A stretch of 64,000 nucleotides of DNA from Fortiea sp. LEGE XX443 (GTDB lineage: Bacteria > Cyanobacteriota > Cyanobacteriia > Cyanobacteriales > Nostocaceae): NCBI RefSeq assembly GCF_015206815.1, contig NZ_JADEXZ010000021.1:1-64000 (forward strand), in the 5' to 3' direction. Of this stretch, positions 17,685 through 27,081 are shown piece by piece. The first letter of the stretch is position 1. Each line of letters opens with the position of its first letter. Below the pieces are notes generated by a model. The model had not been told where the DNA came from and made no database searches. It saw nothing but the letters and a program-made list of their open reading frames with translations. The position numbers and the translations under genes were made by a program.

Positions 17685-18821
17685 TTAAAAATCAACTCCT
17701 CGTTTTAGTTCGACACCTTGATTAGCATAGTGTTTGTGGCAGTATACCTCAGAGTGGATACTAGCTAAATCAAAGTAAGCCGGTTGCTGTTGACAACGGC
17801 CTGTGATAATGATTTCTGTGTCGCGGGGTTTGCGGAGTAAGGCTTGAACGATGGGTTCTACAGGGAGGAGTTCTAAATCTACGGTGGGGTTGAGTTCATC
17901 TAAAATGATGGTTTTATACAACCCAGAAGCGATCGCAGTTTTGGCAATTTCCCAACCTCGTTCAGCTTCCACATAATCTAATTCTTGCCGGGAATTGCGC
18001 CAAACGATCGCATCTCGACCACAGCGTTGATGATCGACCACTTCGGGATAAGATTGTTGTAAAGCGGCGATCGCTGCATCTTCTGTATAACCGCTACCAC
18101 CTTTCAACCATTGCATAATCAACACGCGGGTAGAACCGGGATGGTTAATCCCTCTCCCAATTGCTTGTAATGCTTTACCCAAAGCACTAGTAGATTTACC
18201 TTTACCTGCTCCAGTATAAATTTCAATCCCCTCAATTAACAGTTGTTGGGCGGTGGGGTGATGTTGGGGTTTCATTTCCGAGTGTAAATCCGCAATCTCC
18301 AATAACTTTTCTGGTGCGGCGCGTCCGGTGGCGATGATTTCTAATTCCTGGGGTTTGGCTTTTAAAGTTTGCACCACCTCATCCACTGGTAGCAAACCTA
18401 AATCTAAGACGGGGTTGAGTTCATCTAATACTACTACCGAATATAAACCAGAAGCGATCGCACCTTTAGCCACATCCCAACCCCGTGCTGCTTCTTTGCG
18501 GTCATAGGGGATAATTTCTTCTTGTCCAAAAAATTCGGCTCTCCCAGTCCGCACCTGATCGATTAAATGGGGAAACCCACGCTGTAAAGCTGCGATCGCC
18601 CCATCTTCATCATAATCACGTTCCGGCCCTTTTAAAAACCGCAGCAGTAAGACGCGATTGGAATTACTCGGTGTATTTATTCCCAAGCCAATAGAGCGCA
18701 AAACCACCCCCAAAGCTGCTTGAGATTTACCTTTACCCACGCCGTCGTAGACGTGAATTTGACCTGTGAGCCGTTCAGAACGCGCTTGCGCCGTGCGAAT
18801 CCCAATCCCGTTCCTTGTCAT
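17685..18821 (-). CDS. Tandem CobA/CobO-type ATP:corrinoid adenosyltransferase-like protein
   Basis: CobA/CobO/BtuR enzymes transfer the adenosyl group of ATP to cob(I)alamin intermediates and are usually about 200 residues with one P-loop domain. This 378-residue protein holds two copies in a row. Copy 1 has the P-loop DGVGKGKS (26-33), VVLDELNPVLD and IIATGRAAPE; copy 2 has TGAGKGKS near 202-209, IILDELNPTVD and IIITGRCQQQ. The two copies differ between them in the segment after the P-loop (LLRFLKG versus IMQWLKG), so they diverged after duplication or fusion. It starts an apparent minus-strand operon with the small membrane gene and the GST. Enzyme activity is inferred from the family; a diverged P-loop ATPase role is possible. 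Confidence 0.75.
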   Translation of the reverse strand: MTRNGIGIRTAQARSERLTGQIHVYDGVGKGKSQAALGVVLRSIGLGINTPSNSNRVLLLRFLKGPERDYDEDGAIAALQRGFPHLIDQVRTGRAEFFGQEEIIPYDRKEAARGWDVAKGAIASGLYSVVVLDELNPVLDLGLLPVDEVVQTLKAKPQELEIIATGRAAPEKLLEIADLHSEMKPQHHPTAQQLLIEGIEIYTGAGKGKSTSALGKALQAIGRGINHPGSTRVLIMQWLKGGSGYTEDAAIAALQQSYPEVVDHQRCGRDAIVWRNSRQELDYVEAERGWEIAKTAIASGLYKTIILDELNPTVDLELLPVEPIVQALLRKPRDTEIIITGRCQQQPAYFDLASIHSEVYCHKHYANQGVELKRGVDF

Positions 18822-19049
18822 CTATCGAAAACCTGTAACGTGGCAGTCTCTAATCTTACCTAAGGTCTTGCACTCTCAGATCAAAAAAATCTCCTTTGGG
18901 TGCTTCCATACAAGAGTTAGCAGGATATATTAACAGGATAAATAAGGGTATACTGGCACACCAAGATGGTAAAGCGCGATCGCCATCATATAATTGCCCC
19001 CATCGGCCTGATTCTCCCCTCTCACCCTAAACCTTACCATTGACCTTCT

Positions 19050-19592
19050 ATGCTAGAAAATTTTACTCTTCCTCGACTTCTGCCCATTGGTGTAATGTTG
19101 TTTAACATTTTATTTTTCCTAGTTGCTATTCCCGTTGAAGCTTATGTTTTCAATCGCCGGCTCAAGTTTGATAAAAAAACTAGTATTTTTTATGCCACAG
19201 CCATCAATCTGTTTTCTGGAACCCTTGGTTGGATCATATTTTTTTTCTTAGAACCAATTTTATCCCCAGAAATTAAATCAGAATTAATTAATTATGTATT
19301 TTTCAATAATTTTAGATCCACCAGCACTCAAGCAAGTTTGATTTTAACTACTTTCATTATTTTCTTCACTACTTTTTTAATGAAGTTTTTATTCTTACAG
19401 CTTTTTGTATTTACCTTAAGTGAAGATGGTTGGAAAAGACCAGAAATCACAGAAACATCTCAGCGTAGATTGTTGCGCCGCTCTATACCTGGCATCAAAT
19501 TACAAACAACTAATTTAGTTACCACTACATTAATAGCTAATTCTCTGAGCTATAGTGCTATTACAATTATTTTGTTAATCCGTAATAGATAA
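19050..19592 (+). CDS. fraC: Filament integrity / septal junction protein FraC
   Basis: FraC is a cytoplasmic-membrane protein found at the intercellular septa of heterocyst-forming cyanobacteria. It is needed for filament integrity and for molecular exchange between cells. The 180-residue product has about four hydrophobic helices, starting [20 protein letters not shown] and containing [19 protein letters not shown] and [14 protein letters not shown]. Length, hydropathy and the following genes (a 343-residue FraD-like membrane protein, then an ABC-2 permease) reproduce the fraC-fraD-fraE order known from Anabaena. The upstream 228 bases include a GCGATCGC site and should contain the promoter. 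Confidence 0.85.
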   Translation: MLENFTLPRLLPIGVMLFNILFFLVAIPVEAYVFNRRLKFDKKTSIFYATAINLFSGTLGWIIFFFLEPILSPEIKSELINYVFFNNFRSTSTQASLILTTFIIFFTTFLMKFLFLQLFVFTLSEDGWKRPEITETSQRRLLRRSIPGIKLQTTNLVTTTLIANSLSYSAITIILLIRNR

Positions 19593-19636
19593 TTTAAATC
19601 ACTTTTATCAACACCCAAAATGTTAGGAGGTAAAAA

Positions 19637-20668
19637 ATGAATGTGTTATTTAAGGATTTATTGGGCATATTTAAATTTACTGAAGATATTTATGCTCGAA
19701 TCAAAAAAATATTAGTTCCATCTCAAGCTTATGCTTGGCAGACCTTTATTTATTTAAGTGTATTTTCTTTGGGCATATCATATTTTGCCATAGGTTACAT
19801 TAGAGATATAATTGCGCTTTGTGGTTGGTTGTTTTTAATTGCTGGCACAGCTTGGTATACCACTGATGATCCGCTAAGAGTTCCTGGTACTTTTATGCCA
19901 GTAGGCGCAGTGATCACAGGGTTATTAGTAAGTGTTTTTGCCTTTGGAAATCAACAGGAAATAATTACACCCCGAACCATCGTACTTTGGCCAACAATAT
20001 CGGCGTTTATTACAGCAATTCCTGAATTTATTGAAGGCACAGATACCGACTCAAAAACCCAAATTCCGAAACCAGAAGCTAGAGAAAAAATCATCATTTT
20101 GGTTGCAAGTTGTATGATGCTTAGTTGCTGGCTTCAGTTTTACTTTGTCATGGATAAATGGTTAAAAGAATATCCCAGCGTCCTCGCAGATGATTTTCAG
20201 CGCAGTACCTTTGTGAGAAGAACAGACATTATCGAAAAAGTCCCAAAAAATGGCATTGTGATTTTAGATAAATTGCAACCGTTAGTAGAACAACAGATAG
20301 ATGAAAGACCTTGGTCGCAAGTAGAGAGATGGCTATTAGATGCGAAGTTACAAGTAGGGAATTTGGGTAATAGAGTTATAGAGAAAAACTTAGAAGAATA
20401 TGAAGAAAAAGCTCTATGGCGCGTTGAACCGCGGGTAGTTAATACTAAATCAGGTGGATATAGATTAGATTTACTCAGCATTTGGGGAGGCCCAAGTTCT
20501 AATCGAAAAGGGTATTACCTCAAAAAATCTTGTCGGATTGAACCAGTAGCAGTTTCTACAAAAAAAGCCATCACAACCGCCAACCCTGAGGATAAAATCG
20601 CAGTCGGGGAAATAGAATGCGATCGCGTGAATAAATTTGTTCCCGATTCACCTCCACCACTACAGTAA
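19637..20668 (+). CDS. fraD: Septal junction protein FraD
   Basis: FraD works with FraC at the septum and is a component of the septal junctions that connect neighbouring cells. The 343-residue protein has about five hydrophobic segments in residues 30-185 and a soluble C-terminal half (from LKEYPSVLADDFQRSTFVRR) predicted to be outside the cytoplasm. A very strong ribosome binding site, AGGAGGT at 19625-19631, sits five bases from the ATG. The gene follows fraC after 44 bases and precedes fraE by 20 bases, so the three should be one operon. Confidence 0.87.
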   Translation: MNVLFKDLLGIFKFTEDIYARIKKILVPSQAYAWQTFIYLSVFSLGISYFAIGYIRDIIALCGWLFLIAGTAWYTTDDPLRVPGTFMPVGAVITGLLVSVFAFGNQQEIITPRTIVLWPTISAFITAIPEFIEGTDTDSKTQIPKPEAREKIIILVASCMMLSCWLQFYFVMDKWLKEYPSVLADDFQRSTFVRRTDIIEKVPKNGIVILDKLQPLVEQQIDERPWSQVERWLLDAKLQVGNLGNRVIEKNLEEYEEKALWRVEPRVVNTKSGGYRLDLLSIWGGPSSNRKGYYLKKSCRIEPVAVSTKKAITTANPEDKIAVGEIECDRVNKFVPDSPPPLQ

Positions 20669-20688
20669 TAACTATTGACTAATAACCA

Positions 20689-21459
20689 ATGAGAACTTTT
20701 GTAATTGCCAAAAATGTATTTCAGGAAGTAGTACGCGATCGCATTTTATATGTGATCGGATTTTATACCCTGATCCTAGTGATCGCCTGGCGAGTGCTAC
20801 CGGAATTTGCTGCTACTACTGAAAACAAAATGTTTTTAGACTTTGGCATGGTAGCAATGAGTACTATTACCTTAATTGTTGCCGTATTTATTGGTGCAGG
20901 ATTGGTTAAAAAAGAAATTGATCAGCGTACAATTTTGGTGTTAATTGCTAAACCAGTTAGCCGCAGTGAAATTATTACTGGCAAATTCTTGGGTTTGTCA
21001 GCAGTGTTAGCTATCTTAATAGCCTCAATGTCGGCGATTTATCTAGTATTTTTACAACTAGAAAATATTCCTCATCCGACATTCAGCATTGTCATAGCCG
21101 CAGTTTTTCTGTTCTTACAGTTATCTCTCATTAATGCTGTGGCTATTACTTTGGGTGTGTTTACTAATTCCTTGCTGGCGATAACGTTAACCTTTGCCGT
21201 GTATTTAATGGGTAACATTACTCAAGATTTAGTTAAACTGGGCCGTTTGAGTCAAAATCCAGTGATGGAACGCATTTCTCAAGGCTTATATCTGATTTTG
21301 CCAGATTTATCACGCTTAGATTTAAAAAATGATGCCGTTTATGGACTGCAAGCACTACCTAATGCCACTATATTAATTACAAATGCAGGCTATGGCGTAC
21401 TTTACAGCATTATGTTACTAGCGATCGCCAGTTTTATTTTCTCCAAGCGTGAATTTTAA
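20689..21459 (+). CDS. fraE: ABC-2 type permease FraE
   Basis: FraE is an ABC-2 family permease encoded with fraC and fraD and, in Anabaena, needed for heterocyst maturation. The 256-residue product begins MRTFVIAKNVFQEVVRDRIL, the usual start of this permease type, and has six hydrophobic helices (for example TLIVAVFIGAGLVKKEIDQR, then ISKP-like LIAKPVSRSEIITGKFLGL). No ATPase gene is adjacent, so its partner is elsewhere. The start ATG lies 20 bases after fraD. Confidence 0.85.
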   Translation: MRTFVIAKNVFQEVVRDRILYVIGFYTLILVIAWRVLPEFAATTENKMFLDFGMVAMSTITLIVAVFIGAGLVKKEIDQRTILVLIAKPVSRSEIITGKFLGLSAVLAILIASMSAIYLVFLQLENIPHPTFSIVIAAVFLFLQLSLINAVAITLGVFTNSLLAITLTFAVYLMGNITQDLVKLGRLSQNPVMERISQGLYLILPDLSRLDLKNDAVYGLQALPNATILITNAGYGVLYSIMLLAIASFIFSKREF

Positions 21460-21615
21460 TTGTCAACAGGGTATTTATAAAGTAAATCTAAAGAGACAGA
21501 ATAGGACTAAAAACGAACGGTAGGATGCAGATAACCAGTCGGTAAAAAAAGACTGAAACCAAAATCTTCGCAGGTATAGACCAACATAACTAAAAGTCTT
21601 AGATAGGAAACAACA

Positions 21616-22935
21616 ATGCTGGAAAGTCTGGGAAGAATTAATAATCCATTAGCTAGAAGTGTTGCAACAGCAGCTACAGTTTGCTCAGTAGTAACTTTAT
21701 CTACTGCTATGGTAATTGGGTTCACCAATACTAAAGATAAATCTGCTTATCAATTTGGTGTCTATTCCTCGTTATTTGGTGCTGCTGCTGGCGCAATTTT
21801 TGGATTAGTTTATACAAGTAAAAGCAGTGAAAACCGATCCACACCAGACATCAAAACATCAGATAGTCATGTTTGGCAAGATTGGCGAAATTTTGTCGTT
21901 GTTCGTAAGGTGAAAGAGAGCGAAGAAATTACATCTTTCTATTTGCAACCTGAAGATAAAGGTGAAATTCCCAACTTTCAGCCAGGTCAATTTTTAACTA
22001 TCAAACTTGATATTCCTGGACAAAATAAGCCTGTAATTCGTACTTACTCCCTTTCAGATTATTCTAAAACTTGTGAATACTATCGCCTCTCAATTAAGCG
22101 AGAACCTGCACCGAATGGATTAGATGTTATGCCTGGTATAGCATCTAATTTCATGCACGATCACATTCAAGAAGGTGCAGTAATTCCAGCCAAACCACCA
22201 AACGGTAAATTTGTTTTGGATGTGCAGAAATCCATCCCCGCAGTGTTGATTAGCAATGGTGTGGGAATTACACCAATGATTAGCATGGCCAAAGCTTGTA
22301 CTCGTCTTAATCCTCATCGTTCTGTTTGGTTTGTACACGGTGCTAGAGATGGTCAATTCCATGCTTTTCAAGATGAAGTGATGGAAATTGCTCAACAAAA
22401 TCCTAACCTAAATGTACATATTCGCTACAGCCGTCCCAAACCTGAAGATACAGGTAAATACCAGAGTGTTGGGTATGTTGATGCTACTTTAGTTAAAGAA
22501 TTATGTAGACAAGAGGCTGAATATTTTTTGTGTGGTTCTCCAGCATTTACACAATCTATCACAGAGGGACTCAAAGAATTGGGAGTACCTAATAACAGAG
22601 TCTTCTTTGAATCTTTTGGTAAACCAATGAAAAGCGAGTCGGCGAAACAAACTCAAACTGCAACTACAGGTGAAGGATTTGCAGAAATTGTCTTTGCAAA
22701 ATCTGGCAAAACTTTGACATGGAAACCTAGTGATGGCACTATCTTAGAATTTGCTGAAGCCAATGATATTAATCCACCTTTTAGTTGTCGTGTGGGTGTT
22801 TGTGGTACTTGTGTGTGTAAAATCCAAGAAGGTGAAGTTGCTTATCAAGAAGAACCAACCGCCACAACTGATGAGGGTTCAGTCTTGATTTGTATTTCTC
22901 AACCGGGAACTTCCAGATTGGTATTGGATATTTAA
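21616..22935 (+). CDS. Membrane-anchored ferredoxin-reductase/2Fe-2S ferredoxin fusion
   Basis: This 439-residue protein has an N-terminal pair of hydrophobic helices (residues about 15-70), then an FAD-binding reductase domain (RTYSLSDYSKT for flavin, GVGITPMISMAKACT for NAD(P)H, YFLCGSPAFTQSI near the C-terminal edge). A plant-type ferredoxin follows with CRVGVCGTCVC and a further Cys near ICISQPG. The order FNR-like then ferredoxin matches class IA-like oxygenase reductases and the reductase part of flavohaemoproteins (CPGVGTTP-like motif). It should pass electrons from NAD(P)H to a membrane-associated acceptor that is not apparent nearby. It is 157 bases after fraE and ends at a strong hairpin. 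Confidence 0.85.
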   Translation: MLESLGRINNPLARSVATAATVCSVVTLSTAMVIGFTNTKDKSAYQFGVYSSLFGAAAGAIFGLVYTSKSSENRSTPDIKTSDSHVWQDWRNFVVVRKVKESEEITSFYLQPEDKGEIPNFQPGQFLTIKLDIPGQNKPVIRTYSLSDYSKTCEYYRLSIKREPAPNGLDVMPGIASNFMHDHIQEGAVIPAKPPNGKFVLDVQKSIPAVLISNGVGITPMISMAKACTRLNPHRSVWFVHGARDGQFHAFQDEVMEIAQQNPNLNVHIRYSRPKPEDTGKYQSVGYVDATLVKELCRQEAEYFLCGSPAFTQSITEGLKELGVPNNRVFFESFGKPMKSESAKQTQTATTGEGFAEIVFAKSGKTLTWKPSDGTILEFAEANDINPPFSCRVGVCGTCVCKIQEGEVAYQEEPTATTDEGSVLICISQPGTSRLVLDI

Positions 22936-22961
22936 TACATTTGTTTTGATATATTAGGCTT

Positions 22962-22996
22962 TAGATAGCCGACTTCTTTAAGAAGTCGGCTATCTA
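22962..22996. terminator. Bidirectional terminator hairpin
   Basis: TAGATAGCCGACTTCTT (22962-22978) and its exact reverse complement (22980-22996) form a 17-bp stem with almost no loop. It lies between the convergent reductase and pentapeptide genes, so it can serve both. No long T run follows; the sequence type (gccgacttcttaagaagtcggc) is dispersed in cyanobacteria. Confidence 0.7.
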
Positions 22997-23002
22997 GATA
23001 CT

Positions 23003-23626
23003 TTAATAACCAATAATAATTTCTGGGTTATAAATTGTACCTTCAGGCATAATAGTATGCTTTAGCTTACTATAAATTATTTTGGTCTCCCAAAGATTTG
23101 CATTTAACAAGTTTGCCTTAGTTAAATTAGTCCATGTTAGGTCTGCTCCATTTAAGTTTGCTTCAGTTAAATTAGCCTCCAGCAGTATTGCTCCACATAG
23201 CCTTGCTTCTCTAAGATTAGCTCTAACTAATTTGGCTTCTATCAAAGAGGCTTCAATGAAATTAGCTGTACTCAAGTCTGCTTCTGTAAAATCTGCACCA
23301 CACAAAGAAGCTCCCCAAAAGTTACTCTTACTACATTGCGATCGCCATAAACAAGATCCACATAAATTTGCGTAGCTTAAATCAGCATTGCTGAAATTTA
23401 CTTGCGTTAAATTTGCCTCACTTAAGTCTGCACAATTCAAAATAGAACCAGATAAATTAGCACAACTTAAATCTGCTCCTCTCAAATTAATCCCACTTAA
23501 ATTAACTGCTCTTAAGTCAATTCCACTCAAATTACATCCACTGAAATCCTGCTGCTGCCAATTTTTTTCTTGAATTTGGTTAGAAATAAGTTCTTGTAGA
23601 TCAGCACAACTTCTCATGGTACTCAC
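23003..23626 (-). CDS. Pentapeptide repeat protein
   Basis: The 207 residues are built from A(D/N)LXX five-residue repeats (for example LRGADLSCANLSGSILNCAD, LIEAKLVRANLREARLCGAI), which fold as a right-handed quadrilateral beta-helix. A short helical cap (MSTMRSCADLQELISNQIQE) precedes the repeats. There are about 30 repeats with no break. No signal peptide is seen, so it should be cytoplasmic. The function of such proteins is usually unknown. Confidence 0.92.
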   Translation of the reverse strand: MSTMRSCADLQELISNQIQEKNWQQQDFSGCNLSGIDLRAVNLSGINLRGADLSCANLSGSILNCADLSEANLTQVNFSNADLSYANLCGSCLWRSQCSKSNFWGASLCGADFTEADLSTANFIEASLIEAKLVRANLREARLCGAILLEANLTEANLNGADLTWTNLTKANLLNANLWETKIIYSKLKHTIMPEGTIYNPEIIIGY

Positions 23627-23812
23627 CTCGGAGTGTCAATAATTGCAAAGCTCAATTGTGAGAGTCACTGTATATCGAGATTACACCAATACAGATAATT
23701 CGCTGAATGAGAAATGAATAATATTTAGATAATTAACGAAGAATAGGCTTAAAAAGTCTTTTTTACAACAAAAAATGCTGACATAGGTCAGGAAAAATTA
23801 ACAACAAATAAT

Positions 23813-25591
23813 CTAGGAGTCAGCAGCTTTTCTTATCGGTTGTTGAGGAATAGAAATTACAAATTCTGTCCCTTCACCAAAAGTAGAGTAGCATTCTAAT
23901 TTGCCTTGATGCCTTTCGACGACAATTTGATAACTGATAGACAACCCTAAACCTGTACCTTTGCCAACAGTTTTAGTAGTGAAGAAAGGATCAAATAAAC
24001 GGTTTTTAATTTCTTCACTAATACCAAGTCCATTATCTGCAATACGAATTATGATTAAGGGAATTGAAGAATCTTTTTCGCTATTATCTATTTCGGTGCA
24101 AATTGTAATTGTACTAGGATTATTCTCACACTCTTGGTAAGAACGCTTCTGGTCACGCTCTTCTAACGCATCGATAGCATTGGCAAGAATATTCATAAAT
24201 ACTTGGTTAAGTTGTCCAGCAAGACACTCCACTAAAGGAAGATTAGCGTATTGTTTGACTACCTTAATATCTGGATGAACAGATGTAGCTTTGAGGCGAT
24301 TTTGTAAAATCATTAAGGTGCTATCAATCCCTTCATGAATATTAACTTCTTTGACTTCAGCTTCATCCAAACGAGAAAAATTCCGCAAAGACAAGACTAT
24401 TTCTCGAATTCGATTAGTACCAACTTCCATTGAAGTTAAAAGTTTTGGTAAATCTTCTAGGATGAAATCAAAATCAGCATTTTCGATTTCTGCTTGTAGT
24501 TTTAAAGAAGGTTTATAATATTCTCGTTGATATGATTGCAGTAGATTTAATAATAAATAACTGTACTCAACAATATGCCCCAAATTACCATGAATAAAGT
24601 TTACAGGGTTATTGATTTCATGAGCAATGCCAGCTACAAGTTGTCCAAGACTAGACATTTTTTCGTTTTGAATTAGTTGAGTTTGAGTTTTTTGTAACTG
24701 CTGCAAAGTTTGTTCTAGTTTTTCTTTCTCTTGACTCAACGCCAGAGTACGTTGCTCTACTCGTGTTTCTAGTTTGTGATTAGCTTTTGCTAATCTGTTC
24801 AGAGCTTTTTTTAATGAGAGTTCTGCTTGTTTGCGCTCGCTAATATCTATCAAAAAGCCAATGAATTGGACAACTTTACCCTGTTCTCGCACAACAGTGA
24901 CAATATCTTTTACCCAAATCCAATTTCCATTAACTGCTAATAACCGATACTCAATTATAAAATTATCTTGCCCTAATAAAACAGTTTGGAGATGGTTAAG
25001 AACATGTGGTAAATCTTCTGGGTGAATGTGTTGATGCCAAAAATGTGGTTCATACCATTGTTCAATGTCATATCCAAATAAATCTTCTACCTGTGGCCCC
25101 AAATATGTAAATTGGTGAGTTACAGCATCAGCTTCCCAAGGTACTAACTTTACACTTTCTACAAGTCGCTTTAACCTTTGTCGAGTTTGCTCTAAATTTT
25201 GTTCTGTATGCTTACGTAAAGTAATATCTGTTGCTATAACAGCATATTGAATGGCTATTCCTTCTGCATTAGAAATTGGCTGTCCATCTATCAATAACCA
25301 ATTCTCTATTGAATTATCATAGGTATAAGAAAGTTCAAATTTAAAACTTTCACCTTTTAATAGCTGTTCTCGGATATAAGTTTGTTGAATATGAAGTTTG
25401 TAATCAGAACCAAATACAGTAAAAAATCTTTGTCCAATTAGTTGTTCGATTGTCAATACTGTATGCCGAATAAATGCTGAATTAGCCCACTGAATACGCC
25501 CATTTCTATCAGTTAAGATCATTAGTAAATCTGTACGCTCTGCTAGGGCATTCAACATAGTTAAAGGCAGATCAATTGAGTCAGCTAACAT
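23813..25591 (-). CDS. PAS domain sensor histidine kinase
   Basis: This 592-residue kinase has two PAS domains (about 10-130, starting NALAERTDLLMILTDRNGRI; about 140-255, ending WVKDIVTVVREQGKVVQFIG), a coiled coil (about 260-305), a HisKA domain with the phosphoacceptor His in VAGIAHEINNPVNFIHGN and a HATPase domain (N-box FMNILANAIDALE, G1 DNGLGISEE, F-box FDPFFTTK, G2 GTGLGLSIS). There are no transmembrane helices and no receiver domain, so it is a cytosolic sensor with its response regulator elsewhere. The 24 bases to the arsenate-reductase-like gene upstream suggest cotranscription. Confidence 0.93.
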   Translation of the reverse strand: MLADSIDLPLTMLNALAERTDLLMILTDRNGRIQWANSAFIRHTVLTIEQLIGQRFFTVFGSDYKLHIQQTYIREQLLKGESFKFELSYTYDNSIENWLLIDGQPISNAEGIAIQYAVIATDITLRKHTEQNLEQTRQRLKRLVESVKLVPWEADAVTHQFTYLGPQVEDLFGYDIEQWYEPHFWHQHIHPEDLPHVLNHLQTVLLGQDNFIIEYRLLAVNGNWIWVKDIVTVVREQGKVVQFIGFLIDISERKQAELSLKKALNRLAKANHKLETRVEQRTLALSQEKEKLEQTLQQLQKTQTQLIQNEKMSSLGQLVAGIAHEINNPVNFIHGNLGHIVEYSYLLLNLLQSYQREYYKPSLKLQAEIENADFDFILEDLPKLLTSMEVGTNRIREIVLSLRNFSRLDEAEVKEVNIHEGIDSTLMILQNRLKATSVHPDIKVVKQYANLPLVECLAGQLNQVFMNILANAIDALEERDQKRSYQECENNPSTITICTEIDNSEKDSSIPLIIIRIADNGLGISEEIKNRLFDPFFTTKTVGKGTGLGLSISYQIVVERHQGKLECYSTFGEGTEFVISIPQQPIRKAADS

Positions 25592-25614
25592 AGTTTAAAT
25601 CCTGTAATTAGCTT

Positions 25615-26046
25615 CTAATTAGCATCGCGTCTACCAGCTATATATGCTAAAAATAGCTTGCCTATATTATCACGAGATTGGCGAAATACTTGCAATTTTT
25701 CTAATTCTGTACCTGTCGCTTCTGCTGGATCAGGGAAACTGAAATGATGACGTTTAACTGCTTTAGGTAAAGTTGGACAACTGTGATCAGCATTATTACA
25801 AACTGTGATCACTGTATCGATTTTTTTATCTAGAAATAAATGAAGGTGCTTACAAGAGTTTTGAGAAATGTCTATACCTATTTCTTGCATTACCTTGACT
25901 GCTAAAGGATGCACTTCTTTCGCAGGGTTCATACCTGCGCTTTCTACTGCTAGAAAATCATCAGCTAATTCCTGCAAAAATCCTTCTGCCATTTGGCTAC
26001 GACAAGAATTACCTGTACAGAGAATTAATATGAGTGGTCTTTCCAT
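25615..26046 (-). CDS. arsC: Arsenate reductase, low-molecular-weight phosphatase type
   Basis: This 143-residue protein has the P-loop CTGNSCRSQMAEG with nucleophile C10 and two further cysteines C83 and C90 in TVCNNADHSCP, which is the Cys triad of thioredoxin-linked ArsC (pI258 type) rather than of plain tyrosine phosphatases, which lack the last two. PDP in FSFPDPAEATG is the general acid loop. It reduces arsenate to arsenite in the cytosol. No ars efflux gene or regulator is in the window; instead a sensor kinase follows 23 bases downstream. Confidence 0.85.
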   Translation of the reverse strand: MERPLILILCTGNSCRSQMAEGFLQELADDFLAVESAGMNPAKEVHPLAVKVMQEIGIDISQNSCKHLHLFLDKKIDTVITVCNNADHSCPTLPKAVKRHHFSFPDPAEATGTELEKLQVFRQSRDNIGKLFLAYIAGRRDAN

Positions 26047-26168
26047 AAAAAGTAATAGCTAATATATATCACCCAAAATCATAATTATACTTTGTATCAA
26101 TTGTCTTCAGAAAAAATACTAGTCTGAGGTTAAATATTTAGAGTTTAATGATAGTTTCTTATCTATAC

Positions 26169-27056
26169 CTAAGATTCTTCGCCCCAGGTACGTAACTGCA
26201 AATAAACTAAAACTAACGTGAAGAATAACAGTATAGTTGCAGCCGCAGCGGCATAACCAAAATCAAACTGACCAAACGCTTCTTGGTAAATATAATAAAC
26301 CAACAAATTAGTAGTATTCAAAGGGCCGCCACCTGTTATCACGTAAACTTGCTCAAAACTCCGCAATGTAAAAATTGCTGTGGTGACTGTGGCAAAAATT
26401 AATGTAGGACGTAATCCCGGCAAGGTAACATGCCAAAATTGTTGCCAAGCATTCGCACCATCTAATTCGGCTGCTTCATAGCGAGTGGAAGGAATTGCTT
26501 GTAACCCCGCTAAAAAGACAACCATATTAAAACCTAATTGTTTCCAAATACTCAAAATAATCAGTACAGGCATTGCCCAAAATGTATCTCCTAGCCAAGA
26601 AATTGGTGCAATACCAAATAAATTGAGAAATGTGTTTACAGGGCCAGAATTTTGAAATAGCCAGCGGAATCCTAAACCAGCAGCTACTAAAGAAATTATT
26701 GAAGGTAAAAAATAGGCACTTCTTAACATCCCCCGAAAAGCTAAAGAACGATTTAATAAAACTGCTAATCCTATAGGAATAATTAAACTGGGGATGATAG
26801 TAGCAAGGGTAAAATAGATGGTGTTGCCAAGAACTTGCCAGAAATCGGGGTTAAGTAGCAAGCGCCAGTAGTTTTTCAAACCTATCCAATAAGTACCTGT
26901 GGATGTAAAACTGCCAGCTGTGAAACTAAGGTAAAACAAATAGGCGATCGGCCAAATAACAAATAGACTTAATAAAATTAATGCAGGTGCAAGAAAAGTC
27001 CAGGCAGCAAATGTATCATTATCTAACCAAGATTTATTAGTATATATTTTTGGCAT
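26169..27056 (-). CDS. Sugar ABC transporter permease (MalF/UgpA type)
   Basis: The 295-residue protein has six hydrophobic segments and the inner-membrane permease EAA loop (AAELDGANAWQQFWHVTLPG) near residue 200. FLAPALILLSLFVIWPIAYL at the N-terminus is typical of the first permease of carbohydrate ABC systems (CUT1). Neither the second permease nor binding protein or ATPase is nearby, so it is an orphan gene of a dispersed system. It is divergent from purN with only 25 bases between the start codons, so at least one promoter must lie within the other coding region. Confidence 0.9.
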   Translation of the reverse strand: MPKIYTNKSWLDNDTFAAWTFLAPALILLSLFVIWPIAYLFYLSFTAGSFTSTGTYWIGLKNYWRLLLNPDFWQVLGNTIYFTLATIIPSLIIPIGLAVLLNRSLAFRGMLRSAYFLPSIISLVAAGLGFRWLFQNSGPVNTFLNLFGIAPISWLGDTFWAMPVLIILSIWKQLGFNMVVFLAGLQAIPSTRYEAAELDGANAWQQFWHVTLPGLRPTLIFATVTTAIFTLRSFEQVYVITGGGPLNTTNLLVYYIYQEAFGQFDFGYAAAAATILLFFTLVLVYLQLRTWGEES

Positions 27057-27081
27057 CTATCAATTTTTCCTTGTTGCTGTT

